Origin: Fibrella forsythiae
GTDB lineage: Bacteria; Bacteroidota; Bacteroidia; Cytophagales; Spirosomataceae
NCBI RefSeq assembly: GCF_017353175.1
Contig: NZ_JAFMYW010000011.1
Location: 1 to 64,000 of the forward strand
Direction of reading: 5' to 3'
Length of the DNA: 64,000 bases
The translations under genes and the position numbers were made by a program. Position 1 is the stretch's first letter. The number at the start of each line of letters is the position of its first letter. The notes beneath the pieces are model-generated. The model saw only the letters and a list, made by a program, of their open reading frames with translations, ran no database searches and was not told where the DNA came from. Positions 28,566 to 38,228 of this stretch are shown piece after piece.

Positions 28566-29834
28566 ATGGAAATTCGCAAATCAGACCGGCTTACGCACCT
28601 CAAGTATGACATTCGGGGGCCGGTTTACGAAAAGTCGCTGGAACTGGAAAGTCAGGGCTATAAAATCATCAGTCTCAACATCGGTAATCCAGCCGCTTTT
28701 GGCTTCGATACTCCCGACGAGATCGTACATGATGTTATTTTGAACATCCGTAATGCGCAGGGGTATGCGGACTCGCGCGGCTTGTTTGCGGCTCGCAAGG
28801 CAGTGATGCATTACACCCAGAACCTGGGCCTGCCCGGTGTTACCATCAATGATATCTATATTGGTAATGGGGTAAGTGAGCTGATTCTGTTGTCGATGCA
28901 GGCATTGATCAATGAAGGGGATGAAGTGCTGGTTCCCTCTCCCGATTACCCTCTCTGGACAACGTCTGTAGCCCTATGCGGTGGTAAGCCGGTACATTAT
29001 ACCTGCGACGAAGCGGCAGGCTGGAATCCCGATCTGGTTGATCTGGAGCGCAAAATCACCAGTCGGACGCGGGCGGTGGTGCTGATCAACCCTAATAATC
29101 CCACCGGGGCAGTGTACGACAAATCTGTACTGGAAGGCATCGCCCGTATTGCCGAAAAGCACCAACTGATTGTCTTTGCCGACGAGATTTACGACAAAAT
29201 CCTGTATGATGGTGCCATTCACCATCCGATGGCCCGGTTCGTCCACGACACGCTGTGTATCACGATGAATGGCCTCTCGAAAAATTACCGGGCAGCCGGT
29301 TTCCGGGGCGGATGGCTGGTCATGACGGGCGCAAAACACAAAGCCAAATCGTACATTGAAGGATTGACCCTGCTGGCGAGTTTGCGGCTGTGCGCCAACG
29401 TACCTACACAATATGCGATACAAACGGCGCTGGGCGGGTACCAGAGCATTCAGGACCTGGTTATCCCCGCCGGTCGGCTATACCGCCAGATTATGCTGGC
29501 CTATGAGCGAATGGTGGCTATTCCGGGTATCACCTGTGTGAAACCGAAAGGAGCGCTGTATATATTTCCCAAAATTGATCTAAGTCAGTTTGAAATCGCT
29601 GACGACAATGCATTCGTTTATGATCTGCTGGTTGAACAGAAAGTGCTGGTTGTAGCAGGGCAGGGGTTCAACTTCAGCACCCCCGATCATTTCCGGATCG
29701 TTTGCCTGCCAAACATCGACGAGATGACCGTGGCCCTGAATCGGATTGAAGCCTTCCTGGAAAGTCGCCGTAAGCAGCCTGTTCAACTGGCCATATCGTT
29801 ACCAAACAAAGCATCCGAGGCGGTAGAAGTTTAA
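28566..29834 (+). CDS. PLP-dependent aminotransferase, AlaA-like (glutamate-pyruvate type)
   Basis: The start at ATG 28566 gives the family-typical N-terminus MEIRKSDRL; an upstream ATG at 28536 would add 10 residues. The 422-residue class I/II aminotransferase carries NPNNPTGAVY (175-184) with the substrate-carboxylate and PLP-contacting Asn, DEIYDKI (206-212) and the PLP lysine Lys239 in MNGLSKNYRAAGFRGGW. It is closest in appearance to alanine/glutamate aminotransferases such as AlaA, linking pyruvate to amino-acid metabolism. It may be read from the sigma-54-like or TACCTTTG promoter. Its end overlaps the convergent glycosyltransferase gene by 4 nt. Confidence 0.88.
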   Translation: MEIRKSDRLTHLKYDIRGPVYEKSLELESQGYKIISLNIGNPAAFGFDTPDEIVHDVILNIRNAQGYADSRGLFAARKAVMHYTQNLGLPGVTINDIYIGNGVSELILLSMQALINEGDEVLVPSPDYPLWTTSVALCGGKPVHYTCDEAAGWNPDLVDLERKITSRTRAVVLINPNNPTGAVYDKSVLEGIARIAEKHQLIVFADEIYDKILYDGAIHHPMARFVHDTLCITMNGLSKNYRAAGFRGGWLVMTGAKHKAKSYIEGLTLLASLRLCANVPTQYAIQTALGGYQSIQDLVIPAGRLYRQIMLAYERMVAIPGITCVKPKGALYIFPKIDLSQFEIADDNAFVYDLLVEQKVLVVAGQGFNFSTPDHFRIVCLPNIDEMTVALNRIEAFLESRRKQPVQLAISLPNKASEAVEV

Positions 29835-31039
29835 TAAGCGACCTCTGCCGCAACGGATTTGGCTGCCAGACCAGCCGATTTCAGAATTTGCCCGGCCAAT
29901 GACCGAATGATCGTTTCACGACGAAACTGGTTGATAAACTCCGTACGGACAGTGTTCTGATAGGGCGTGGTCAGCAGGTACGTTGTCAGTGAAGCAGCGT
30001 CGCCCGGTGTAAAAACGAAGCTGTTCGGAACATGCTGATTCATAAACTGCGCGGCATAACCTGCTACACCCGCCAGAACGGGTTTATCGGTAGCGGCGTA
30101 TTCGAATAGTTTCGACGGGAGGCAGCGCTCAAACGCTGCCAGGTTGTTGAGGTGCATGAACAGGTAGTCGGCCTGCTCATATTCGGTGAGTAACGTGGCC
30201 CGGTCAACCGGTGGACGAATGTCGACATTCGGTAGGCCCGACTCCTGCACCGTCCTTACCAGTCGCTCTTTCGTGCCGCCATCGCCGATCACCACAAACC
30301 GGTAAGCAGATCCCAGCAGGCGGGCTGCTGCCGGTATTATTTTTTCCAGCCCCTGCCCTTCACCAATATTGCCCGCATATAGGATAGTGCGCACAGCAGG
30401 TAGTTTGCTGGCCGGTGGCGTTGTGGGGAAATTGAGGAAGTAATCATCAATTCCGTTTGTGAAATGGCTGTAGGTAGCCTTCGTATACTCGGCGAAGTAA
30501 TCATCAAATCCCTCCGATACCATATTGATGTGCCGGGCATAGCCAAATGTATACCGCTCAACCGCCTTTAGGGTTGGCGAGAGCGCCAGTTTGGCAACAG
30601 GATTGTTGAGCAGTTCCAGAATGTTTTCCCGGAACAGGTCACGGATGTCGAGTATAAGCGGTACGTGTCGTTGCCGGGCCAGTTGGGCACCCAGAAACGC
30701 CGAAAACAGGCGTGATGAAGAGGCCACCACCACATCGTAGGTGCCAGAGCGGGTCAGCGCATAGGCCTGACGGTAAAAATGAAGGTAGGAGCGAATCTGT
30801 TCGGCAAAGCCACTGGCATGGGCCGGCACTGAAATTCGGTTGATACGCAGATTGCCATGCTGCTCTACCTCCTTCGCCTCGGCCCGAAATGACTGATACC
30901 GGTTGGGCTGGGTGGTAACAACATGAACGGTTCCTGCACTGCCTACTTGCCGCGCCAGTTCATAAGCGAGCGGTGTATTTCTGAAAGAGCCAGCGCTAAG
31001 GTCGGGAGAGAAGTAATAGGTTAGTAAAAGTACGTTCAC
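29831..31039 (-). CDS. Glycosyltransferase family 4 protein
   Basis: The 402-residue GT-B enzyme starts with GTG, overlapping the heparinase-like stop by 4 nt (GTGA coupling). It shows the N-terminal Rossmann start NVLLLTYYFSPDLSAGSFR, the C-terminal donor-site opener ILYAGNIGEGQGLEKIIP and a late acidic CLPSKLFEYAATDKPVLAG. It should add a sugar to the lipid-linked exopolysaccharide repeat at the inner membrane. It is the last gene of the minus-strand exopolysaccharide series. Donor and acceptor cannot be told from sequence. Confidence 0.88.
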   Translation of the reverse strand: MNVLLLTYYFSPDLSAGSFRNTPLAYELARQVGSAGTVHVVTTQPNRYQSFRAEAKEVEQHGNLRINRISVPAHASGFAEQIRSYLHFYRQAYALTRSGTYDVVVASSSRLFSAFLGAQLARQRHVPLILDIRDLFRENILELLNNPVAKLALSPTLKAVERYTFGYARHINMVSEGFDDYFAEYTKATYSHFTNGIDDYFLNFPTTPPASKLPAVRTILYAGNIGEGQGLEKIIPAAARLLGSAYRFVVIGDGGTKERLVRTVQESGLPNVDIRPPVDRATLLTEYEQADYLFMHLNNLAAFERCLPSKLFEYAATDKPVLAGVAGYAAQFMNQHVPNSFVFTPGDAASLTTYLLTTPYQNTVRTEFINQFRRETIIRSLAGQILKSAGLAAKSVAAEVAY

Positions 31040-32571
31040 AAGTTGACGGTAAAAATGGTCTTCAGGATAGGAGTGGATATGTTGAGGGTTGCTCGTGAAG
31101 CGGTAGAACTACGGTTGAAACCAAATGCCTGCTCGTAGGTAGACAAATTGACCACAGGCTCGTTGTCAGCCACAAACGTAATGTCGTAATCTGTTGATCT
31201 AATGACACGTTGCCCAGCAGTCAAATATAGGCAATGGTCGAAATATAGGTAGTATTTTTTCGCTAAATTATCATTAATAAAATGGTCACATATACTTAGT
31301 GTTATCTCATTAATAAAGGTCCATCGGCGAGTATGCTGTTCATTAAGGTGGGCATAGCCGTTATGAGTAGCTTCCACACACTGTGGAGTATCTATTGGTA
31401 TGCGTGTACGCGCCCGCCGGCCAACCCGAAAGCCACTCCACACTTCCGACGAATTCTGATTGGCTACCGTAACCGTATTATGAGCGGCGGTGCTCCGTTC
31501 CCAGGTACGTCGGTCGCCAATCTGATACGTTGACGTACCTGGATCAACAACAACCGGTTTTCCGTCGATGTGAAGCACAAATGAAAAGGTGTCGGCATGA
31601 GCATGACCCGGCTGGTGGTCTGGCCCTACCGGACCAACATCAATGAACAGTTCCATGCGGGGGGTGGTCAGCATCCGGTAGCCGCTATCAGTTAATTGAA
31701 CAGCGGTGGGTTCAAAGCCCAGTAGCCTGGCTTTGGCCAGGATGTCGGCCGTGGCAGGAGCAACGCCATAAGCCGAATCATTGACCATCGGCACTGATCC
31801 ATCGCGGAAGGTTACCGATACCAGCCAGTTGAGCATCGCGGCTGTTTTCTGTTGAACGTACCTGCACAGTGCTTTGTCGGGCATCCAGGTGTTTGCCTCC
31901 AGTACGGCGTAGAGATCGAGCAGGCGATCGGTCAGGAGCTGGTGATATACGGGGCTTCGTTCGTAATGCCCCCCGTCGGTCAGTACCTGTTCGTTGAGCT
32001 GGTTTCGAAGCAGGCTTGATCCCTTCATAAACCAGGCCTTATGCTGAAAATGTATGGCCAGAGTCGTGAGAGCGCAGGCATTTTCGAGCAGGTGATTTCC
32101 GCCCAGATGATATTCCAGCCGCGACTCGAGCAGGGCTGTCTGTGCATACAGGTGCCGTTCAATAAGGGCATCCTGAATGCCTTCCTGCCGTAAAAAAGCC
32201 CGCCAGTTCAGTAGTCGGAGTGATGTAGGGTAGGGCTCCAGCCCATCGTTCAGTGAATCGGTCTGACGAATAAAATCATAAATGAGCGCGGTCGCCTGTG
32301 TGGATAGGTTCAGCCAGTCGAAGTAATTCAGGTTATACGTCCATAGTTTACCGTTGGCCGCATGGTTCCAGTCAATCCGATCGGTAAACGTAACTGTCTG
32401 GTTGAGGAACGTGAACGTGATGGGAAACGAAATGCTGGGTACGTTGGTGGGTGTTGTGGAAGAAACCCAGCGAAGACGTGGGCGGCCCCGCAGCCGATTC
32501 CATACCTGATACACCACTTGTCTGAGTGTCAGATGCCGAAGGGTACGCCAGTATAGGCCGACTGCTTTCAT
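31036..32571 (-). CDS. Heparinase II/III-family protein of the exopolysaccharide locus
   Basis: The 511-residue protein has an all-helical toroid-like N-terminal half (for example GNHLLENACALTTLAIHF, with the conserved His/Asn area). The C-terminal heparinase II/III beta-sandwich has GPDHQPGHAHADTFSF and DPGTSTY, the family's conserved His-rich segment. Such genes often occur in polysaccharide clusters and may cleave, edit or epimerise the uronic-acid-containing polymer. No signal peptide is obvious, so a cytosolic or membrane-associated role is possible. It overlaps both neighbours by 4 nt, consistent with tight coupling. Confidence 0.85.
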   Translation of the reverse strand: MKAVGLYWRTLRHLTLRQVVYQVWNRLRGRPRLRWVSSTTPTNVPSISFPITFTFLNQTVTFTDRIDWNHAANGKLWTYNLNYFDWLNLSTQATALIYDFIRQTDSLNDGLEPYPTSLRLLNWRAFLRQEGIQDALIERHLYAQTALLESRLEYHLGGNHLLENACALTTLAIHFQHKAWFMKGSSLLRNQLNEQVLTDGGHYERSPVYHQLLTDRLLDLYAVLEANTWMPDKALCRYVQQKTAAMLNWLVSVTFRDGSVPMVNDSAYGVAPATADILAKARLLGFEPTAVQLTDSGYRMLTTPRMELFIDVGPVGPDHQPGHAHADTFSFVLHIDGKPVVVDPGTSTYQIGDRRTWERSTAAHNTVTVANQNSSEVWSGFRVGRRARTRIPIDTPQCVEATHNGYAHLNEQHTRRWTFINEITLSICDHFINDNLAKKYYLYFDHCLYLTAGQRVIRSTDYDITFVADNEPVVNLSTYEQAFGFNRSSTASRATLNISTPILKTIFTVNL

Positions 32572-34742
32572 CCTACTGTCACCCAGCCACCGTTCTGAAG
32601 ACTGCGTAGTGCCGCCAGCGTAGCGGCCGTTGTATTGACCAGTTCGGCAAAGGGAATAAGCGGTACGCCACCCGTGCGGAGGCTATGGACAAGCCGTCTG
32701 AATTGCTCGGTATGCCCCTTATCCTGCCCACCCGACTGGCTCGAGAAACCATTGAATCCGTATCCCTTGAGCGATTTGAAATTGTCGAGGATCAGCGTTC
32801 GTTCCTGCGAATAGACTTCAAGGCGTTCTTTCGCATAGGCTTTGCTGCCATTGGCGAAGTAATTGATAACGCCCGTTGCGCCATTATCGTACCGTAACAG
32901 AATAGATGCCGAGTCGGTCGTTTCTGAAGGGTTTTTTCCCATAGCATTCATGCATACAGCCGTTACATGGCTACCGGTCAGGTACGTAATCAGGTCGATA
33001 TAATGACAGGCTTCGCCCAGGATCCGTCCGCCACCCATAGTCCGGTCGTGCACCCAGGAATTGGCAGGAATAACGCCGGCATTCATGGTGGCGATAATGT
33101 TCATGGGCACGGTTCCGCTGGCAGATCCGCCGAGCAGTGCCTTTGCTTTCTGGACCGTGGGCGAAAAACGGCGGTTGAAGCCAACAAGCACCATTCGCTC
33201 GCCCGCCTGGCTGGTCGCCTGCTGCGCGGCTATTACGTCAGTCAGCTCATCCTCATAAATAGCCAGCGGTTTTTCCACGAACACGTGTTTACCAGCCTGT
33301 AGCGCCTCTATCACCAGTTTTGCATGGCTGTTATGGCGGGTTGATATGACGCAGAGGTCAATGGTCGGGTCATCCAGTACATCCTGATAGCGCGTGGTGC
33401 TGTTGACAATACCATGCTTCTTGGCCAGCAGCGTACCGCTCAGACCGTTGGCGCTGACGATAGTCTGGAGTGTAGCCCCGGCTTTCTTAAGCGCAGGCAC
33501 CAGCGTAGATCCCGCGAAATTGCCTGCCCCGATGATCCCCACCACGCCTGCCGACTGTGATAATCTGGTGCCGGCGCTGATCTGGTGAACGCGTACCGAC
33601 GTACCCAACTGCTCGCCGGGCCGGGTGGTTGCTTCAGGATAACTCAGTAACGAGGCGATGCTGCCTGAACCGGATGCTGAACCATTCATCTGCCCGTAAA
33701 TCTGCTGATAGTTGGCCAGGGGCACCACCTCGGTGATCAGGGGTTCTACCCGTAACTGGCCGGTACTAAGCAGATGCAGAATTGTCTGGAAATTGCGGTT
33801 TTCGGTCCAGCGCACAAACGGCAGCGGGTAATCGTGGCCCGCCTGCTCGTAGTCGGCATCGTAGCGGCCGGGGCCATACGAGCAGGAGACCTGGAAGGTC
33901 AGTTCTTTCTCAAAAAAATCGGCGCGGCTCAGGTTCAGACCAACGACGCCTACCAGCACAATGCGCCCCCGTTTTCGGCTCATTCTGGCCGCCTGCGTCA
34001 TCACTTCGTCGGATTTTGTCGAGGCCGTGATCAGCACCCCGTCTGCCCCAACGCCGGTCAGGTCAACAACCGCTTTCACCACATCGATCGTAGATGGGTT
34101 CAGCGTTTCAATACCGAGACTGCGGGCCAGGGTCAGCTTATGGTCGTCGAGGTCAAGGCCAACTACACGGCAACCATTCAGGTGGAGCAACTGGGCGGTC
34201 AGCAGGCCAATCAGCCCTAGCCCAACAACGACGATCGTTTCGCCCAGTGTTGGATTAATAAGCCGGATTCCCTGCAGACCAATGGCGCCAATCACCGTAA
34301 ACGCCGCCTGCTCGTCGCTGACCGAATCGGGAATTTTAGCCACCAGATTACGGGGCACACACACCATTTCAGCGTGCTGACCATTCGACGCTACCCGATC
34401 GCCGATGGCAATATCGGTAACACCAGTGCCAACGGCTACCACCTCGCCCACATGGCAATAACCCAGCGGTAAGGGTTGGTCGAGTTTTCTGAAAACGGCC
34501 TCCAGCGTTGGCAGCAGCCCATCTGACTGAATTTTCTCGATGACCTGCTTTACTTTATCGGGCTGTTGGCGGGCTTTACTGAGCAGGTTTGCCTTCCCGA
34601 AATCGACCAGCATCCGCTCCGTACCCAGCGACACCAGCGTGCGTCGGGTACGTATCAGCACATGCCCGGCACGTACCTGAGGCGCCGGCACCGTCTCCAG
34701 CACCGTCTCCCCGGATTTTAAATTCTGTATAAGTTGGTACAT
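32568..34742 (-). CDS. Bi-domain oxidoreductase: zinc-type alcohol dehydrogenase fused to Gfo/Idh/MocA dehydrogenase
   Basis: The 724-residue fusion has an MDR/alcohol-dehydrogenase-like half (about 1-370) with cofactor motif VVGLGLIGLLTAQLL near residue 173. The Gfo/Idh/MocA half (about 400-724) has GIIGAGNFAG near 405 and the catalytic-site VEKPLA near 490. Such bi-domain proteins are frequent in Bacteroidota and other polysaccharide clusters, next to heparinase-like genes, as here. They are presumed to oxidise and reduce a nucleotide sugar or sugar residue. The precise reaction is not established. The gene starts the tight three-gene run 34742 to 29831. Confidence 0.88.
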   Translation of the reverse strand: MYQLIQNLKSGETVLETVPAPQVRAGHVLIRTRRTLVSLGTERMLVDFGKANLLSKARQQPDKVKQVIEKIQSDGLLPTLEAVFRKLDQPLPLGYCHVGEVVAVGTGVTDIAIGDRVASNGQHAEMVCVPRNLVAKIPDSVSDEQAAFTVIGAIGLQGIRLINPTLGETIVVVGLGLIGLLTAQLLHLNGCRVVGLDLDDHKLTLARSLGIETLNPSTIDVVKAVVDLTGVGADGVLITASTKSDEVMTQAARMSRKRGRIVLVGVVGLNLSRADFFEKELTFQVSCSYGPGRYDADYEQAGHDYPLPFVRWTENRNFQTILHLLSTGQLRVEPLITEVVPLANYQQIYGQMNGSASGSGSIASLLSYPEATTRPGEQLGTSVRVHQISAGTRLSQSAGVVGIIGAGNFAGSTLVPALKKAGATLQTIVSANGLSGTLLAKKHGIVNSTTRYQDVLDDPTIDLCVISTRHNSHAKLVIEALQAGKHVFVEKPLAIYEDELTDVIAAQQATSQAGERMVLVGFNRRFSPTVQKAKALLGGSASGTVPMNIIATMNAGVIPANSWVHDRTMGGGRILGEACHYIDLITYLTGSHVTAVCMNAMGKNPSETTDSASILLRYDNGATGVINYFANGSKAYAKERLEVYSQERTLILDNFKSLKGYGFNGFSSQSGGQDKGHTEQFRRLVHSLRTGGVPLIPFAELVNTTAATLAALRSLQNGGWVTVG

Positions 34743-34835
34743 TTAAGTGTGGTGGGGTATACACTGCTATCAGATGTCGAAAATAGCCCTCGTTGTAAGT
34801 TATTGTGGGCAAGGGTATCTCCAAATGACACTACT

Positions 34836-35930
34836 CTATGTATTCAGTTCATCAACGACAACTTGTCGACTTTTTACGCTAGAGTACGAAAACCTGTCTT
34901 TCAATCGCAGAAATTTCAATTCAAAAGTATAATAACTTATGCTTGACATTACATACGTGGCTGTAAGTCCTAATATGAAATACAGAGCTATGTTGTCAAT
35001 ATTCAGATGTATCCTAACCAATTCAAAGCATAATATATGATACACATACAATCCATAACTAATCTTACCCGTAAATGTAGCTATTCTATGCCTGAATAGC
35101 TTTTTGAGTAAATTGTTTTCGTTCAAAGTAATTAAAATGCCTAGAAAACTAAAATAAAAAAAGCTTAACGGAATGTACTTGAAAATCTTTATAAAGGTCT
35201 GACCCGAAATACTTGGCATGAACCATAAGCACACACCTGGCACTATTGTAAATGCTAAGATTGTAATAAAATTTTTTTGACTCTTTAACTTTCCCTGCAA
35301 TTCCCAAATGGCAAGCAGTGCACCCACAGCTAATTCATCCATCATTGTTAGTGTGAAATAGCCAGTAGCATAGCCATAGTTTAGTAGTAATATTCTAGTT
35401 AATACAGCATTAATTATGATTATATAAATTATAGATTTTATTTTGCTCATACTGCATGTGTAAATAATTATAGGCCAGAAGATATAGAAATGTTCTTCAA
35501 TAGCTAGGGACCAAAATTGACCAGGTCCCGCATTTGGCCATCTGAATGTTGCAGCAATATTTTGTAAATATACCCAAAACCATATCTGTTGATTAAATGG
35601 AGGAGTGGACGTACTCAATAAAGGTGGTGCAATAAAATATGTCACAACGAGAAATAAATAATACAAAGGGAATATTCTCAAAGCTCTTCGGGTATAGAAA
35701 ATAAGAAAATATGAATCATTATTTCTAGTAGCTAGTAAAATGCGGGTAATTAAAAAACCAGATAGAACAAAAAAGAGAGAGGGGCCTGTTCCGCCAAAAA
35801 TGGAAATTTTCTTAATAAGTATAAGTAGACCATTGTTGGATTCCAGACTAACCGTAAAATGATAAACAATAACCATTAAAGCTGCCAGTGCTCTTATTCC
35901 ATCTAACTCATACAAATGTTTTAATTTCAT
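34836..35930 (-). CDS. Acyltransferase family 3 membrane protein (O-acetyltransferase type)
   Basis: The 364-residue integral membrane protein opens with YELDGIRALAALMVIVYHF, the acyltransferase-3 signature carrying the proposed catalytic His. It then shows about ten hydrophobic segments and FILSGFLITRI-like SGFL (FVLSGFLITRIL near residue 60). It probably O-acetylates or otherwise acylates a sugar of the exopolysaccharide. The base composition is visibly more AT-rich than flanking genes, and it holds no copy of the GGTACGT word, suggesting acquisition from elsewhere. Confidence 0.88.
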   Translation of the reverse strand: MKLKHLYELDGIRALAALMVIVYHFTVSLESNNGLLILIKKISIFGGTGPSLFFVLSGFLITRILLATRNNDSYFLIFYTRRALRIFPLYYLFLVVTYFIAPPLLSTSTPPFNQQIWFWVYLQNIAATFRWPNAGPGQFWSLAIEEHFYIFWPIIIYTCSMSKIKSIIYIIIINAVLTRILLLNYGYATGYFTLTMMDELAVGALLAIWELQGKLKSQKNFITILAFTIVPGVCLWFMPSISGQTFIKIFKYIPLSFFYFSFLGILITLNENNLLKKLFRHRIATFTGKISYGLYVYHILCFELVRIHLNIDNIALYFILGLTATYVMSSISYYTFELKFLRLKDRFSYSSVKSRQVVVDELNT

Positions 35931-36472
35931 GTGAATTTAAATTTAACTATTGGGTCTCACGTTAGGGTAGACAACAGTGTTGACAAAATAGCTCCAACGT
36001 GCTAGTAGGCTTGCGATAATTCAGGTGAGATTTTCATACGGATGAGCCATTGGATATTGCTGTGAGCTGCTTTAGCTTTAGGTTATGCTATTCTTTTCCC
36101 CTTTACCAAAGGGAGAGACGACAGGCTTAAAGTCAAATGCGAACGACTTAGTGCATAGCATATGCTTATGGAATTAATACGATTGTCGACTATTTTAATC
36201 GCTACAGCTCGTCGGAATAGGTTTGTCAACTTTTCCTCGATCGGCTAATACGGATTGGCTCGTATAGTCGCTTTGATCCGACCGTCACCTGTTTTGAGCC
36301 TAATTCATATCGATGATAACAGTTGACTCAAGACCGCTTTTATTAAAGTCTATAATTTAGGTTAGCTGAGACCGTCTGGCGTGATCCAGCCGGAGTGTGA
36401 GGTAAAGATAAATACGTAGCAAGACTCTTGAGCCATTTAAGTACTTTTACAAGGCATAATTGACTCGCCTTG
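35931..36472. other. AT-rich intergenic region without a recognisable gene
   Basis: About 540 nt between the acyltransferase gene (minus) and a glycosyltransferase-like gene (plus). I translated short stretches in all frames and saw only fragments of up to about 35 codons that match nothing I know. TACTTTTA at 36441-36448 is a poor -7-like box for the plus-strand gene. No terminal inverted repeats were identified. It may be the scar of an insertion or the 5' leader region of the plus-strand pair. Confidence 0.4.
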
Positions 36473-37402
36473 ATGGTCCTGTTGATCTTTTCCTGTAATC
36501 GCGCCTTGCAACTACAAACGCTGCTTACTAGTCTACAAAGGTACCTGACGATTGAGTACCCCTACTCCGTTCATGTGTTGTATGCGGCCACCAACGATTC
36601 CTTCGAAGCAGGGTATAGGCAGGTGCTGGCACGCTTTCCGACTGTACAGTTTCGTCGTGAGCGGCAACAACATAGCCTGGTCTGGCCAAGACCATTTGCA
36701 TACTGGAAAAACGCTATTCGCTATGTTAGACAAGCTGGATTGCGGCAAACTACTGACTTCAAAGAAGTAGTTGAACTCGTTTTAAGCAAGAGTACAGCGG
36801 AAGGGGTTATGTTCCTGACCGACGACAGCATCTTCACGCATCCGGTCTGGTTGGATGCGGTTCGACTCGACACTGTACTTAGTGATCCCGCTTCGACGTA
36901 TTCATTCAGCCTGCGGCATGGATTAACATTAGAACCCTGCCCTACCGATATTCAACAAAACCCCGCTGGAGGATACGCTTGGCAGGTACGTTCCCGACAA
37001 ACAGACATGAAGCATTGGGATTGGCGGTTCTCGGTTGATGGACATGTATACCCGATTCGGGCGTTGCTGCCCATTCTCCGCCGCCTACATTATGCTAATC
37101 CAAATTCGTTGGAGGGTTTTGTTAATGACTATATTCGAGAGGAATGCCCCGACTTGTTTCATACGCTACTATTTGATGAGCGACCCAGTTTGGTGGGGTT
37201 TATCCTAAACAAAGTGCAGACCTTCAATGGCAATCGTAGTTTCAACGTATCGCCAACGTACCTGAACGATAAACTGCTAGCTGGTTATAAGCTGACGTAT
37301 CGTTACGAAACACCCGTCACTGACTTTCAACCGCTTCTGACGGGTATTACTCTCACGGATACGCTTACTGATGAAACTCAGTTTATTTCCATAAACGACT
37401 AA
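36473..37402 (+). CDS. Putative GT-A glycosyltransferase of the exopolysaccharide locus
   Basis: The start is ATG 36473, one codon after an in-frame TTG. The 309-residue protein begins with a beta-strand VLLIFSCNRALQLQTLLTSL typical of GT-A nucleotide-diphosphosugar transferases. Near residue 120 it has MFLTDDSIFTH, whose acidic pair could be the metal-binding D-x-D equivalent. The C-terminal part is unfamiliar. It lies on the plus strand, opposite to the rest of the locus, and ends 13 nt before the DUF268 gene, so the two form a small operon. The assignment as glycosyltransferase is an inference from the fold pattern. Confidence 0.55.
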   Translation: MVLLIFSCNRALQLQTLLTSLQRYLTIEYPYSVHVLYAATNDSFEAGYRQVLARFPTVQFRRERQQHSLVWPRPFAYWKNAIRYVRQAGLRQTTDFKEVVELVLSKSTAEGVMFLTDDSIFTHPVWLDAVRLDTVLSDPASTYSFSLRHGLTLEPCPTDIQQNPAGGYAWQVRSRQTDMKHWDWRFSVDGHVYPIRALLPILRRLHYANPNSLEGFVNDYIREECPDLFHTLLFDERPSLVGFILNKVQTFNGNRSFNVSPTYLNDKLLAGYKLTYRYETPVTDFQPLLTGITLTDTLTDETQFISIND

Positions 37403-37415
37403 TTAGCAGAGTCTA

Positions 37416-38228
37416 ATGCAAATCATTCGTTCATTATATAGTATTATTACTTTCTTCGGCATCGACCCATTACGTTTTTGGGGAAATGTACAGGGCATTG
37501 GCTGGTTTTGGCGCGATTATCGTCTATTCAAACAGAAAGCGGGTTCGAACCCAGCCTTCCCAATTGATTCATTCTATGTATTGCTGGGCGACAAAAAAGA
37601 TAATAGTGGCAGTGCAAAAGGGCATTATTTTCACCAGGATCTGCTGATCGCGCAACGGGTGTTCGCCAACGCCCCTACCAAACATGTAGATGTGGGGTCG
37701 CGGGTAGATGGGTTCATAGCACACCTGGCGTCGTTTCGACCAATCGAGGTGTTTGATATTCGGCCATTGACAGACCAAATCACTAATATTCAATTCCGAC
37801 AAGCTGACCTGATGCACTTGGATGATCAGCTTGTAAACTATACAGATTCGCTGTCGTGCCTGCACACCATCGAACACTTTGGCCTAGGCCGTTACGGAGA
37901 TCACATTGACCCTGATGGTTACCTGAGAGGTATAGAAAATCTGAGTAAGCTTTTGAAGCCGGGTGGAACGTTCTACTTCTCAACGCCTATTGGGCCACAG
38001 CGTATAGAATTCAATGCTCACCGTGTATTCTGCGTAGCGTATTTGCTTGAGCTTTTTCAAGCAGATTACGAACTCGTTCATTTCTCATACGTTGACGACA
38101 GGGGCAATTTACACAAACACATTACCCTTACAGAGGAAAATATAAGTACCAATCTGGGCTGTCGGTACGGTTGTGGGATTTTTGAATTGCGGAAAACTAT
38201 TCAAGTGGATATACATTCTAAAGTTTGA
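37416..38228 (+). CDS. DUF268 protein (SAM-methyltransferase-like)
   Basis: The 270-residue protein has a DUF268-type core: HVDVGSRVDGFIAHLASF, FDIRPL, SLSCLHTIEHFGLGRYGD and PGGTFYFSTPIG. This reads like a class I methyltransferase with a glycine-poor motif I. DUF268 genes are commonly found in surface polysaccharide clusters; a sugar-methylating role is presumed but not proven. It is the second gene of the plus-strand pair and overlaps the convergent FkbM gene by 11 nt. Confidence 0.75.
   Translation: MQIIRSLYSIITFFGIDPLRFWGNVQGIGWFWRDYRLFKQKAGSNPAFPIDSFYVLLGDKKDNSGSAKGHYFHQDLLIAQRVFANAPTKHVDVGSRVDGFIAHLASFRPIEVFDIRPLTDQITNIQFRQADLMHLDDQLVNYTDSLSCLHTIEHFGLGRYGDHIDPDGYLRGIENLSKLLKPGGTFYFSTPIGPQRIEFNAHRVFCVAYLLELFQADYELVHFSYVDDRGNLHKHITLTEENISTNLGCRYGCGIFELRKTIQVDIHSKV

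Noticed and set aside
35931-36472. Degenerate insertion sequence in the gap of the exopolysaccharide locus
   Set aside because: No terminal inverted repeats, target duplication or transposase motif could be found in the fragments I translated.
36539-36548. AGGTACCTGA as another copy of the genome word
   Set aside because: It lacks the central CGT; only copies with the full GGTACGT or ACGTACC core were counted.
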